NCBI GenBank assembly: GCA_015064555.1
Contig: SVRZ01000018.1
Location: 1 to 50,057 of the forward strand
DNA: 50,057 nt
Origin: Oscillospiraceae bacterium
Lineage (GTDB): Bacteria > Bacillota > Clostridia > Oscillospirales > CAG-272
Direction: 5' to 3'
In this document: positions 42,047 to 50,057 of the stretch, piece after piece
Layout of the letters: every line of letters starts with the position of its first letter
Numbering within the stretch: position 1 is the stretch's first letter
Notes under the pieces: generated by a model
What the model was told of the DNA's origin: nothing
Databases searched by the model: none
What the model saw: the letters and a program-made list of their open reading frames with translations, nothing else
Translations under genes and position numbers: made by a program

Positions 42047-42075
42047 ATAAGTCACACGTGTGACTGATATTCAAT

Positions 42076-42455
42076 TTGACTGAGCTTGTAAGCCGGGTTC
42101 TGTACGCCTTGCGGCGCAGCAATCATCTATCTTCACACGGTGTCACCACCGTGTTCAAGCCATGCGGCTCTGCCACGCAAGAATCTAAGATCAGGCGGAG
42201 CACCTGCCCCAATCGGGGGATTCAAGGTGTTGCTTCGGATAGGGTTTACAGCGAGCCTACGTTACCGTAAGCACGGGTGAGCTCTTACCTCGCCTTTCCA
42301 CCCTTACCGCACCGAGGTGCGGCGGTATATCTCTGTTGCACTTTCCCGGAGGTCACCCTCGGCGGACGTTATCCGTTATCCCGCTCCGCGAAGCCCGGAC
42401 TTTCCTCACGGTAATACCTTTCGGCGTGTTACCGCGCGATTGCCCCACTCAGTCT
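42076..42455 (-). ncRNA. rnpB: RNase P RNA, class A
   Basis: The minus strand contains GAGGAAAGTCCGGGCT near the 5' end, AGTGCAACAGAGA in the middle, and ACAGAACCCGGCTTA near the 3' end, the conserved core of bacterial class A RNase P RNA. GACTGAG at the 5' end pairs with CTCAGTC at the 3' end as helix P1. Length is about 380 nt. Ends are approximate, inferred from P1 and the promoter. It is the catalytic part of RNase P, which trims tRNA 5' leaders. Confidence 0.95.
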
Positions 42456-42460
42456 TAGGT

Positions 42461-42489
42461 ATTATACCCTATTTGAAACGATTTGTCAA
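42461..42489 (-). promoter_or_regulatory. Promoter of rnpB
   Basis: TTGACA (complement of 42484-42489) and TATAAT (complement of 42461-42466) have a 17-bp spacer. Transcription should begin near 42454, matching the P1 helix. The -35 lies only 6 bp beyond the stop codon of the peptidase gene. Confidence 0.9.
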
Positions 42490-42494
42490 GATAT

Positions 42495-43766
42495 TCAGCC
42501 GAGTCTTCTTAAAATCTCCAGAAGCCTTCCCGAATCGGTCTTGCTCTTACTTCCCTTCATGGTGAGCGTAAGATTTTTCCTTACGAATATCATACGCGCA
42601 AGCTGTGCAAGACGGGATGAGGTTATATCGGCATATCTGTTTTTCCTGTCCTCAACCGAGGTGTACCCCTGCTCCATAACGTGATTATCGTATGCGAAGG
42701 TGAAGTTCAGCTCGCGCACGTCATCATACAGCATATATGAATTGTCAACGTATGCCGCCTTCATGCATTCGGCATCGGCAAATCTTTCATCCTTCAGGGA
42801 GTTAAGGATATCCACGACAAGCTCCGCCGCCTCGTAAACGTCCTTTTCCTTCAGCTCAAAGTAGAAATAAAGACTGCCGATATTACGGTACCTCTCGATC
42901 GCACCGCTGATATCGTAAAATATGCCGCGGTTCTCGCTCATCTCGATAAACAGACGCGAATTGTAGCCGCTCAGAAGGAGGTCGTACAAAAGATCGCTCT
43001 CTGCTACCGTACACGCAGTCATATCAACGTCAAAGGTGAATCGCATTACCGTGATGTCGGTGTTCTTGATATAGACCTCATCGGCTCTGTTGAAATAATC
43101 GGTCGGCACGAGCGCAAGATTTGATGCCTTTTCTCCCCCGCTTATCCCATGTGAATCTATAAGCCGCGAAAGCTCGCTTATATCATCATCCGTGAAGCTG
43201 CCGGTGACGTAAAAGAAGATGTTATCGGACACAAGCACCTCTGCGGCGTACTCCGAAAGACGCTTAACTCCTATTTTATCTATAGCCTTATTCGTCCCTA
43301 TTATCGAATGAGCAAGCGGTGTATCATGAAAGACGATATCCGACGTGAAGGATGCAAGCGAGCTCTTATCATCACTCTCGCGTATCTCTGCCTTTATTCT
43401 CCTTCTCTCCGCCGATATCTCAGAGCTGTCAAGCACAAGAGGTGAGAGCACGTGCGAGATTATCTCTGCCCCCTTTGCGAATTTCTCCTTCGCTCCGCAG
43501 ACGTAGAACTGAACGAGATCGCTATAGGTAGTCGCATTGAATTCTATGCCCTCTCTGTCCAGCATCGAATAAAGCCCGTATGAGTAGAGCTTATTCACGT
43601 TTCTTATCGACACGTGCTCCAGAAAATGCGCAATGCCCGCGGAATTCTCATCCTCATACACAGCCCCCGCGCGGACAAAAAGCGAAATGTAGAAGCTGTG
43701 AAGTGCCGGGTTCTTATAGCAATATATCCGCGTGCCGCCCGGCGTTTGGTAGCTTATCTCACTCAT
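42495..43766 (-). CDS. M16 family zinc peptidase-like protein (YmfF/YmfH-like)
   Basis: 423 residues, the size of Firmicutes YmfF/YmfH proteins. The inverted zinc motif HFLEH (residues 47-51) is intact, so it is the potentially active partner. A later ERRRIKAEIRE region contains the downstream acidic ligand. The second half is the inactive domain of the M16 fold. In many Firmicutes the active and inactive proteins are encoded side by side, but only this one is visible here. No signal peptide. A promoter TTGAAA-N17-TAAAAT and a GGAGG ribosome binding site lie upstream. Confidence 0.85.
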   Translation of the reverse strand: MSEISYQTPGGTRIYCYKNPALHSFYISLFVRAGAVYEDENSAGIAHFLEHVSIRNVNKLYSYGLYSMLDREGIEFNATTYSDLVQFYVCGAKEKFAKGAEIISHVLSPLVLDSSEISAERRRIKAEIRESDDKSSLASFTSDIVFHDTPLAHSIIGTNKAIDKIGVKRLSEYAAEVLVSDNIFFYVTGSFTDDDISELSRLIDSHGISGGEKASNLALVPTDYFNRADEVYIKNTDITVMRFTFDVDMTACTVAESDLLYDLLLSGYNSRLFIEMSENRGIFYDISGAIERYRNIGSLYFYFELKEKDVYEAAELVVDILNSLKDERFADAECMKAAYVDNSYMLYDDVRELNFTFAYDNHVMEQGYTSVEDRKNRYADITSSRLAQLARMIFVRKNLTLTMKGSKSKTDSGRLLEILRRLG

Positions 43767-43793
43767 AACTGCCTCCTTTCGATTTATATCTAT

Positions 43794-43822
43794 ATTTTAG
43801 CACACTCCGCGGCTCTTTTCAA
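43794..43822 (-). promoter_or_regulatory. Promoter of the M16 peptidase gene
   Basis: TTGAAA (complement of 43817-43822) and TAAAAT (complement of 43794-43799) have a 17-bp spacer on the minus strand. Confidence 0.6.
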
Positions 43823-43862
43823 TAGGAATGGCGTATTATGCGAAATATTTAAAATATGCGGG

Positions 43863-43891
43863 TTGACTTCACGCGAAAAATGTTGTACAAT
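43863..43891 (+). promoter_or_regulatory. Promoter of the RsmF-like gene
   Basis: TTGACT (43863-43868) and TACAAT (43886-43891) with a 17-bp spacer lie about 70 bp before the start codon. Confidence 0.7.
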
Positions 43892-43963
43892 ATTTGACGG
43901 ACTTGCAGAGAGGATCGGATACCTCTCTGCCTTCGCAACACCGATATCAAAGGAGGCTCTCGG

Positions 43964-45322
43964 ATGCTACCCGAAAAATTTGAAGCAAGAATGAAGAAGC
44001 TGCTCGGCGACTCATATGCCGGATTTCACCGTGAGCTTACCGAAGGGAGCGCAGTTCGCGGCTTCAGGATAAATAGCCTGAAGTGCAGGGAGAATACCGA
44101 CGTTGATCTTCCCGCTCTGCCACTCTCATACGTTCGCGGCGGATATATTCTCACAGAGGACTGCCCGGGGCTCGGCAATACTCCCCTGCATCAGGCAGGT
44201 ATGATATACATTCAGGATCCCGGTGCTATGGCGAGTGCCGCCGCGCTTGATATACGCCCCGGTATGTGGATCGCAGATCTGTGTGCCGCGCCGGGCGGAA
44301 AATCGACACAGGCAGCGGCTTTGCTCGAAAATGACGGCTTCATCCTCTCGAACGAATACGTCCCGAAAAGAGCGAAGATACTCGTCAGCAATTTTGAAAG
44401 AATGGGTATCGGCTGCGGCATGGTCACCTCTCTTGATACAAAGGATATCGCGCGCCTTTTCGACTCGGTATTTGATGCGGTCATCGCAGACGCGCCCTGC
44501 TCGGGTGAGGGGATGTTCCGCAAGGACGTTCCCGCCATCGAGGAATGGAGCGAGGAAAACGTACACGCCTGCCGCGCGCGGCAGATAACCATACTCAATA
44601 ACGCCGCGACTCTCGTTAAGCGCGGAGGTAAGCTGCTATACTCCACCTGCACGTATTCTATCGAGGAAAACGAATCGGTGGTCGATGAATTTCTTGACAC
44701 GCACCCCGACTATCGCTTGATCGATGTCAATGACGAGCTGAAAAAGGTCACCTCGGACGGTATCGCATTTGAAGCTGCAAAAAGCACCGAGCTTCATAAA
44801 TGCCGCCGATTCTATCCGCACGTAGCACCCGGTGAAGGTCAGTTCCTGGCACTGCTTGAGCGCACCGATGCGCCCGAAGGCAGGATCCTCTATAAGGAGG
44901 CAGTCAGACCCCCTTCAAAGGAGCAGGCAAAAATAATAGACTCCTTCCTGCGCGATAATATGACACGCATACCCGAGGGGCGTATTATAATGCAGGGCGA
45001 TATGGCAGTTCTTATCCCTCACACATGTCCGATAATACCGAGAGGTGTGTTCTTAAGCGGCGTTCTCATAGGTGAGATACGCGGAAAGAATCTTTTCCCC
45101 GCGCATCAGCTATTCTCGGTCTGTGGAAGAGATTTCATACGACAGGAGCTCTTAAGCGACGCTGCAGCCGCAAAATATCTTGCGGGAGAGGAAATACCCG
45201 TCAGCGGATTTGATGGCTCGGGATACTGCGCTCTCATCTACAGAGATGCACCCTTAGGCGGCGGAAAGGCAAGCGGAGGCATCATAAAAAACCACTATCC
45301 AAAAGGGCTCAGAGTGAGATAA
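43964..45322 (+). CDS. rRNA (cytosine-5) methyltransferase, RsmF/NOL1-NOP2-Sun family
   Basis: 452 residues. ADLCAAPGGKSTQAA (104-118) is the SAM-binding motif I. ADAPCSGEGMF (175-185) with Cys179 and STCTYSIEENE (227-237) with Cys229 are the two catalytic cysteines of m5C methyltransferases. The C-terminal 150 residues match the RsmF extra domain and PUA-like fold (GVFLSGVLIGEIRGKNLFPAHQLF). It methylates a cytosine in rRNA. AGGAGG lies 7 nt before the ATG. The gene precedes the parvulin and ylmH-like genes on the same strand. Confidence 0.93.
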   Translation: MLPEKFEARMKKLLGDSYAGFHRELTEGSAVRGFRINSLKCRENTDVDLPALPLSYVRGGYILTEDCPGLGNTPLHQAGMIYIQDPGAMASAAALDIRPGMWIADLCAAPGGKSTQAAALLENDGFILSNEYVPKRAKILVSNFERMGIGCGMVTSLDTKDIARLFDSVFDAVIADAPCSGEGMFRKDVPAIEEWSEENVHACRARQITILNNAATLVKRGGKLLYSTCTYSIEENESVVDEFLDTHPDYRLIDVNDELKKVTSDGIAFEAAKSTELHKCRRFYPHVAPGEGQFLALLERTDAPEGRILYKEAVRPPSKEQAKIIDSFLRDNMTRIPEGRIIMQGDMAVLIPHTCPIIPRGVFLSGVLIGEIRGKNLFPAHQLFSVCGRDFIRQELLSDAAAAKYLAGEEIPVSGFDGSGYCALIYRDAPLGGGKASGGIIKNHYPKGLRVR

Positions 45323-45379
45323 TTACGCCAAATAAGCAAACAAATATTTGCATAATTATAATTTTAAAGGAGATATACA

Positions 45380-46129
45380 ATGGAAAACAAAATTCTTGCA
45401 ACCGTAGGCGGTATGCCTATCACAACAGAGGATGTAGATAACTTCCTCAAATCTCTCGGTCAGAGAGGACAGACCTATAACAACAACGAGGGAAGAGCTA
45501 TGATACTCAAGCAGCTCATAGATTCGAAGCTTCTTCTTCTCGATGCAAGGAAGAACCTTCTCGAGCGCGAGGACGAATTCCGCGCGCAGCTCGCACGACT
45601 CAAGGACAGCCTTCTTGTCAACTATGCAACCGAGAAGATCATAGATGCAACCCCTGCTGCCACCGATGCCGAGATCGAGGCATTCTATAACGAAAATCCC
45701 GATAAGTTTGCAGGCGATGAATCTGTAAATGCCAGCCACATCCTCGTGGATACCGAGGAGCTTGCACTCGAGATATATGCAAAGATCGCATCGGGCGAGA
45801 TAAGCTTCGAGGAGGCGGCAAAGCTCCATTCCTCCTGCCCCTCCAAGGAAAACGGCGGATCTCTCGGTGACTTCACCCGCGGACAGATGGTTCCCGAATT
45901 TGACAAGGCGGTATTTTCTATGACCGTAGGCGAGATAACCGCCACCCCCGTTAAGACTCAGTTCGGATACCACCTTATCAAGCTCAACTCGAAGAACGAG
46001 GCGAAGCCCACACCTCTTGCAGAGGTAAAGGACGCCATCCGCTCGCATCTTGAAAACGAGAAGCAGCGCGCTGCATACGAGAGCAAGGTAACCCAGCTCA
46101 GAATACTCTATCCCGTAGAGCTCAAGTAA
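45380..46129 (+). CDS. Parvulin-type peptidyl-prolyl isomerase
   Basis: 249 residues. The N-terminal 110 residues are helical, like the SurA/PrsA chaperone domain (ATVGGMPITTEDVDNFL). The parvulin domain follows at about 115-215: ASHILVDTEELA, then GGSLGDFTRGQMVPEFDKAVFSM and TQFGYHLIKL. There is no signal peptide or lipobox, so unlike PrsA it should be cytoplasmic. The ribosome binding site AAAGGAG is 8 nt before the ATG. The stop codon overlaps the next start (TAATG), so translation is coupled to the ylmH-like gene. Confidence 0.92.
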   Translation: MENKILATVGGMPITTEDVDNFLKSLGQRGQTYNNNEGRAMILKQLIDSKLLLLDARKNLLEREDEFRAQLARLKDSLLVNYATEKIIDATPAATDAEIEAFYNENPDKFAGDESVNASHILVDTEELALEIYAKIASGEISFEEAAKLHSSCPSKENGGSLGDFTRGQMVPEFDKAVFSMTVGEITATPVKTQFGYHLIKLNSKNEAKPTPLAEVKDAIRSHLENEKQRAAYESKVTQLRILYPVELK

Positions 46130-46887
46130 TGAAGGACGAGGAGGAGCTTATTTACAAGCGGCTTGCCGAGCTTTCACGAAAGAGTGAGGATGGCGGATAT
46201 TTCACCTTCACCGACTTTTTAGGGCTTAGCGAGCAATCTGTATTCGCTGTGCTGACCGCAAAGGAAAGAGGCATACGCTACACCGCATTCGGCGGTGCGG
46301 AGGGATGCGAGCGGATAATGCTCCGCTTCGGTGATGCCGATGAAATGGGCTATGAGATCCCCTTCCCTATCAGGCTGATAAAGGCAGAGCCGAAATCGGC
46401 AAAGTATGCCGATGCTCTGACGCACAGAGATTTTCTCGGTGCGATACTCAATCTCGGTATCGAGAGAAGCACGGTTGGAGATATACTCATACGCGACAGT
46501 GTTGGATATATCTTCGTCAAGGATGAGATCGCAGAATATGTGAAGGAGTCGCTTACCAAGGTGAAGCACACCGATATGGTCACTTCATTCATTGACGAGC
46601 TTCCCGAGGGGGCTTTCTTCAAGACGGAGAGGATGCGCATCCTTCTTTCCGGAGAGAGGATAGATGCGGCAGTTGCAAAGGTATTCTCGCTCTCGCGCGA
46701 GGATGCCCAGGCACTTATGAAGCGCGGTCTTGTATACGTGAACGGCAGGGTATGTGAGAGCAATTCATATACTCCCAAAAGCGGCGATACCATCAGCGCA
46801 CGCGGACACGGAAGATTTATATACCGCGGCGTAAGCGGAAGCTCGCGCAAGGGAAAGCTATCCGTGGAAATAGATCTTTACGTGTAG
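46129..46887 (+). CDS. ylmH: YlmH-like S4 RNA-binding protein
   Basis: 252 residues. An N-terminal domain with YFTFTDFLGLSEQ is followed by an S4 RNA-binding domain (about 178-240: ILLSGERIDAAVAKVFSLSREDAQALMKRGLVYVNGRVCES). YlmH proteins bind RNA, act on stalled ribosomes, and are usually encoded near division genes, which are not seen here. The last codons Leu-Tyr-Val-stop are repeated downstream in a 14-bp tandem repeat. Confidence 0.88.
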   Translation: MKDEEELIYKRLAELSRKSEDGGYFTFTDFLGLSEQSVFAVLTAKERGIRYTAFGGAEGCERIMLRFGDADEMGYEIPFPIRLIKAEPKSAKYADALTHRDFLGAILNLGIERSTVGDILIRDSVGYIFVKDEIAEYVKESLTKVKHTDMVTSFIDELPEGAFFKTERMRILLSGERIDAAVAKVFSLSREDAQALMKRGLVYVNGRVCESNSYTPKSGDTISARGHGRFIYRGVSGSSRKGKLSVEIDLYV

Positions 46888-46931
46888 ACCTTTACGTGTA
46901 AACCTTTACGTGTAAACCTTTACATGTAAAG
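46876..46931 (+). repeat. 14-bp tandem repeat over the ylmH stop codon
   Basis: Four units of 14 bp (46876, 46890, 46904, 46918) read CTTTACGTGTARAC. The first contains the real stop TAG. The others change to TAA. The last, CTTTACATGTAAAG, is a perfect palindrome. Fourteen is not a multiple of three, so the copies lie in different frames. Confidence 0.9.
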
Positions 46932-47035
46932 GACACACAGAACGCAATACAGAGGACCACTAACAGATACGATCGCACGAAAATTCAGTTTCCCCGACAC
47001 ATCTGACATATTCGGTTTATGTCGGCTGCAAAAGA

Positions 47036-47096
47036 AAAAACAACACGGATAGGCATTATTCTCATATGAGAAGCTGCCAACCCGTGTTGTTTTTTT
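47036..47096. terminator. Convergent terminator between ylmH and serA
   Basis: AAAAACAACACGG (47036-47048) pairs with CCGTGTTGTTTTT (47082-47094), with inner GGCA/TGCC and CTCATATGAG. A and T tracts on both sides suit termination of both convergent genes. Confidence 0.8.
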
Positions 47097-47106
47097 AAGC
47101 TTTGTG

Positions 47107-48279
47107 TTATATAATTCTTACGGATATTATTCCGTCCATGATGCGGATAGCCTCCGCAACCGACTCGGGTATCTTTCCCGTGGTTTCGATAAGCGTGTAT
47201 GCATATTCGCCGCGAGAGCCGTTTGCCATGTGCTCGATATTCAAGCCTGTTGCCGAAATGCGGCCTGTTATTCCGGCTATCATATTAGCGATATTCTTGT
47301 GGCATATTCCGATTCTGCCGCCAACCTCTGTGGTTGCACTCGGTGGTATAGCCACGGCAGGATAATTGACAGAATTCTTGATGTTTCCGTACTCTATATA
47401 TTCGCAAAGCTGATTTGCCGCCATGACCGCGCAGTTATCCTCGCTCTCCTCGGTCGATGCTCCGAGATGGGGGATATTTATGATGCCGGGAGTGCCGAGC
47501 GTTTCATCCGAGGGAAAATCGGTAACGTACTTCGATACCGCGCCCGAAGCGAGAGCATCCTTCAGATCAGGTATGTTAACAAGCTCGCCTCTTGCAAGAT
47601 TTATTATCTTAACGCCCTTCTTCATTTTGGCAATAGCCTCAGCGTTTATCATCCCCTTAGTTGTGGGAAGTGCCGGAATATGCAAACTAATGTAGTCAGA
47701 TTTCGTGTAAATATCATCATAGCTCTCCGCTCTTATAATAGAGCCAGAAAGATTCCAAGCGGCAGTAACACTAAGATGAGGATCATATCCTATAACCTTC
47801 ATACCAAGTCTTACACAGGCATTTGCAACAAGACCGCCTATAGCACCAAGACCGATAACACCGATAGTTTTGCCCATAAGCTCCGAGCCCGCGAACCGGC
47901 TCTTTCCCTTCTCCACCTTTGCGGCAACCTGACCATCGGCTTCAAGCTCCTCTGCCCAGGCTATACCGCCCACGATATCTCTCGCGGCAAGCAGAAGCGC
48001 CGACACGGTCAGCTCCTTAACGCCGTTTGCATTAGCGCCGGGCGTGTTAAATACTACGATTCCCTCATCCGCGCATCTTTCACACGGGATGTTGTTTACA
48101 CCTGCGCCTGCTCTTGCTATGGCTATTGTTTCTTTATCAAAAACGGTATCGTGCAGCTTAGCAGATCTGACCATAAGCGCAACCGCCTCTGCCGCATCCT
48201 CGGACACGTTATATTTATCGGTATCGAATACGTCAATACCTACCTTTGCGATTTTATTTACAAGCTTTATATTATACAT
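47107..48279 (-). CDS. serA: D-3-phosphoglycerate dehydrogenase
   Basis: 390 residues, the short-form enzyme. The NAD-binding GVIGLGAIGGLVAN, the catalytic NLARGELV (Arg) and IPHLGASTEES (His) are intact. The last 75 residues form a C-terminal ACT domain (GICHKNIANMIAGITGRISATGLNIEHM) that may bind serine. First step of serine synthesis, oxidising 3-phosphoglycerate. AAAGGAG is 7 nt before the ATG. It lies 42 bp downstream of serC on the same strand. Confidence 0.95.
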   Translation of the reverse strand: MYNIKLVNKIAKVGIDVFDTDKYNVSEDAAEAVALMVRSAKLHDTVFDKETIAIARAGAGVNNIPCERCADEGIVVFNTPGANANGVKELTVSALLLAARDIVGGIAWAEELEADGQVAAKVEKGKSRFAGSELMGKTIGVIGLGAIGGLVANACVRLGMKVIGYDPHLSVTAAWNLSGSIIRAESYDDIYTKSDYISLHIPALPTTKGMINAEAIAKMKKGVKIINLARGELVNIPDLKDALASGAVSKYVTDFPSDETLGTPGIINIPHLGASTEESEDNCAVMAANQLCEYIEYGNIKNSVNYPAVAIPPSATTEVGGRIGICHKNIANMIAGITGRISATGLNIEHMANGSRGEYAYTLIETTGKIPESVAEAIRIMDGIISVRII

Positions 48280-48321
48280 TGTGGGACTCCTTTCGGCTGT
48301 TGCCCCTTATCCGACGAGCTA

Positions 48322-49416
48322 TCAGAGCTTGGGATTTTCAACAGCAAACTTCTTCATAAATGCGATCAGCTTTTCAACGCCCTCATAAGGCATTGCATTA
48401 TAGATCGAGGCTCTCATACCGCCTATTGATCTGTGCCCTCCAAGGCTCTTCAAGCCTGCCTCGGATGCCTCGGCAACGAACTTCTTATCAAGAGCGGGAT
48501 CGCCTGTAACGAATACAACGTTCATCATAGAGCGGCAGTTCTTATCAACGGGTGCGGTGTAGTAGGTCTGATTATCGAGATAATCATAGAGCAGACTTGC
48601 CTTTCTCTCGTTTCTGCGCTTCATCTCCTCAAGACCGCCTATAGAGAGCAGCCAATCGAATACGAGCTTTGCCATATATATCGAGAAGCAGGGGGGCGTG
48701 TTATACATCGACTTGCCGTCAGCGAGCGCCTTATAGTTAAGCATAACAGGGGTATCGGGACGCGCATTTCCTATAAGATCCTCGCGCACGATAACGATGG
48801 TAAGTCCTGCAGGTCCTACGTTCTTCTGCGCGCCGGCATAAAGAAGACCAAACTTGGTAACGTCTATCGGCTCGGAAAGGATACAGGAGGAAATATCTGC
48901 AACGAGGGGAATATTTCCCGTATCGGGGATATAGGGGAACTTTGTTCCGTATATAGTATTATTGAAGCAAATATGAACGTAGTCCGCATCCGGGCGGAAA
49001 TCGCTCCTCTCGGTTTTCGGAACTGTGGAATAGCTGGGGCTTGCGCCTGCGGAGGATGCGGCAATTGCTATATCGCCATACTTCTTTGCCTCCTTCATAG
49101 CCTTATCAGAGAACTGTCCCGATACTATATAGTCGGCACACTTGTGGTCAGACAGAAGATTAAGCGGTACTGCCGCGAACTGAGTGGATGCGCCGCCTTG
49201 AAGGAAAAGCACCTTGTAGTTCGAGGGTATGTTCATAAGCTGGCGCAGCGAGCTCTCTGCCGCCTCGATTATTTCTTCGAAATCACGCGATCTGTGGCTC
49301 ATCTCCATTACTGACATGCCGCTATCGCCGTAACAAAGAAGCTCCTCCTGTGCCTTTTCTAATACCTCGAGAGGAAGCATAGAGGGTCCTGCGGAAAAAT
49401 TATAAACTCTCTGCAT
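48322..49416 (-). CDS. serC: Phosphoserine aminotransferase
   Basis: 364 residues from the ATG at 49416. The start VYNFSAGPSMLPLEVLEKA is the family signature, and GAQKNVGPAGLT contains the PLP-binding Lys. An upstream ATG seven codons earlier lacks a ribosome binding site, whereas AGGTG lies 6 nt before this one. It converts 3-phosphohydroxypyruvate to phosphoserine with glutamate. First gene of a serC-serA operon with a leader of about 160 nt. Confidence 0.95.
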   Translation of the reverse strand: MQRVYNFSAGPSMLPLEVLEKAQEELLCYGDSGMSVMEMSHRSRDFEEIIEAAESSLRQLMNIPSNYKVLFLQGGASTQFAAVPLNLLSDHKCADYIVSGQFSDKAMKEAKKYGDIAIAASSAGASPSYSTVPKTERSDFRPDADYVHICFNNTIYGTKFPYIPDTGNIPLVADISSCILSEPIDVTKFGLLYAGAQKNVGPAGLTIVIVREDLIGNARPDTPVMLNYKALADGKSMYNTPPCFSIYMAKLVFDWLLSIGGLEEMKRRNERKASLLYDYLDNQTYYTAPVDKNCRSMMNVVFVTGDPALDKKFVAEASEAGLKSLGGHRSIGGMRASIYNAMPYEGVEKLIAFMKKFAVENPKL

Positions 49417-49580
49417 AAAATTCACCTGCTCGCACATCCTTAAAGTGCGAATACCTTTCTTCAGTTATCTATCAAAGTACAATTATGATATGCCGAAATG
49501 CCGAAAACATACATCATAAAATGCAAGTCCACACATCAAAAGCAATCAGATTTGTATAGTATATCCTTGATATATCAGTA

Positions 49581-49610
49581 ATTATAATGCAAGGATATGC
49601 AATTTGTCAA
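49581..49610 (-). promoter_or_regulatory. Promoter and leader of serC-serA
   Basis: TTGACA (complement of 49605-49610) and TATAAT (complement of 49581-49586) have an 18-bp spacer. The leader from about 49575 to 49417 carries no T-box, no riboswitch core and no open frame that I can recognise. Confidence 0.7.
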
Positions 49611-49711
49611 GGGATTTCTTGCATTTTCAGGACTTTTTTTCGTATTTTTATTCAATTGTGGGGCGGATATTTTATTTCAAGAAAAAAAGCAAAAATTATT
49701 TCAAAAAAGTA

Positions 49712-49740
49712 TTGACAATCCGTCCACATTATGGTATAAT
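49712..49740 (+). promoter_or_regulatory. Promoter of the tRNA pair
   Basis: TTGACA (49712-49717) and TATAAT (49735-49740) have a 17-bp spacer, an exact consensus, 28 bp before the tRNA-Met 5' end. Confidence 0.92.
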
Positions 49741-49768
49741 AACAAACGGTCTTGATACGAAATCTTAT

Positions 49769-49845
49769 GGCGGATTAGCTCAGTTGGCTAGAGCGTCCGG
49801 TTCATACCCGGCAGGTCGTTGGTTCAAATCCGACATCCGCTACCA
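49769..49845 (+). tRNA. tRNA-Met (CAT), elongator type
   Basis: 77 nt from GGCGGATTAGCTCAG to an encoded CCA. The acceptor stem pairs GGCGGAT with ATCCGCT (one G-U), the anticodon loop is TTCATAC and the T-arm contains GGTTCAAATCC. The pairing at position 1-72 and the anticodon arm CCGG/CCGG point to elongator Met, not initiator. A lysidine-type Ile2 tRNA is a less likely alternative. Confidence 0.93.
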
Positions 49846-49848
49846 TTC

Positions 49849-49923
49849 GGCTCGTTGGTCAAGCGGCTAAGACACCGCCCTTTCACGGCGGTAACGGGAG
49901 TTCGATTCTCCCACGAGTCACCA
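49849..49923 (+). tRNA. tRNA-Glu (TTC)
   Basis: 75 nt including encoded CCA. The acceptor stem GGCTCGT/ACGAGTC, the anticodon in CCTTTCAC, and the T-arm GAGTTCGATTCTC are all present. Three nt separate it from tRNA-Met, so they are co-transcribed. Confidence 0.95.
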
Positions 49924-49935
49924 AAAAGATAGGGG

Positions 49936-49978
49936 CTAGCTCAAATGCATTAATTTGTGTTTGAGCTAGTTTCTTTTT
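49936..49978 (+). terminator. Terminator of the tRNA pair
   Basis: CTAGCTCAAA pairs with TTTGAGCTAG across a 14-nt loop and is followed by TTTCTTTTT. Confidence 0.8.
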
Positions 49979-50011
49979 AATTGCTAATTGAGCAAAAAGC
50001 CTAAAGAAAAC

Positions 50012-50037
50012 AAAAAAGCCTCAAAATGAGGCAAAAA
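50012..50037 (-). terminator. Terminator for a gene entering from the right
   Basis: GCCTC and GAGGC flank an AAAAT loop, with A-tracts on both sides. On the minus strand a T-tract follows the hairpin, so it would end a minus-strand transcript from outside the window. Confidence 0.55.
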
Positions 50038-50057
50038 AGAGTATGACGAAAAGAGGA

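Noticed and set aside
49417-49580. T-box or serine-responsive leader before serC
   Set aside because: No AGGGTGG-type T-box core, specifier loop or terminator/antiterminator pair was seen.

Overview
This 50 kb window reads as chromosome from an anaerobic, endospore-forming member of the Clostridia, probably an uncultured gut or rumen lineage. The evidence is a sporulation sigma factor (sigG), a class A RNase P RNA, Firmicutes-type promoters (several exact TTGACA-N17-TATAAT), a parvulin followed by an S4-domain YlmH-like protein, and many carbohydrate-active enzymes. No phage, integrase, transposase or CRISPR locus is visible.

Layout. 0-7.3 kb: a six-hairpin glycosidase, a tRNA-Cys, a small XRE repressor divergent from a lipoprotein, and a GH127-type arabinofuranosidase with a DUF4886 protein, divergent from an AraC regulator. 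7.4-12.7 kb: a 1600-residue membrane-anchored protein with thirteen InlB/Flg_new repeats and a Gly-rich tail, divergent from a second XRE repressor. Three operator-like sites at exact 22-bp spacing lie between them. 12.8-30.7 kb: one minus-strand surface-polysaccharide operon of 16 genes, mostly overlapping or closely spaced, behind a perfect consensus promoter. It contains a DegT aminotransferase, an initiating phosphoglycosyl transferase, a GNAT acetyltransferase, four GT4 transferases, a Wzy-like polymerase, a TupA-type ATP-grasp protein, a GT2, a Wzx-like flippase, a galacturonokinase-like GHMP kinase, a nucleotidyltransferase, a UDP-glucuronate 4-epimerase-like protein, an NTP_transf_5 protein and a CapD/PglF-like dehydratase.

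30.7-33.3 kb: a repeat-rich stretch with a truncated sigG copy, the intact sigG and arrays of tiny hairpins. 33.3-35.3 kb: GAPDH and a WecG/TagA/CpsF transferase. 35.3-40.7 kb: a 124-bp triple repeat and an unsaturated-uronide operon (KduI fused to an N-terminal domain, a KduD-like SDR, two tandem GH88 hydrolases). 40.8-47 kb: two membrane-associated unknowns, rnpB, a lone M16 peptidase, an RsmF-like rRNA methyltransferase, a parvulin and YlmH. 47-50 kb: serC-serA, then tRNA-Met and tRNA-Glu.

Main second-look items are: (1) two XRE/surface-protein pairs with the same operator logic; (2) hairpin arrays built on a 7-nt ATGANWT linker; (3) a duplicated sigG 5' end whose two copies are identical at the ends but saturated with silent changes in the middle; (4) tandem repeats that copy the last codons and stop of gap and ylmH; (5) a galacturonokinase-like kinase inside a capsule operon; (6) a KduI fusion with an internal ribosome binding site. 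No single feature is proven to be a wholly new system. The XRE modules and the hairpin arrays are the best candidates.
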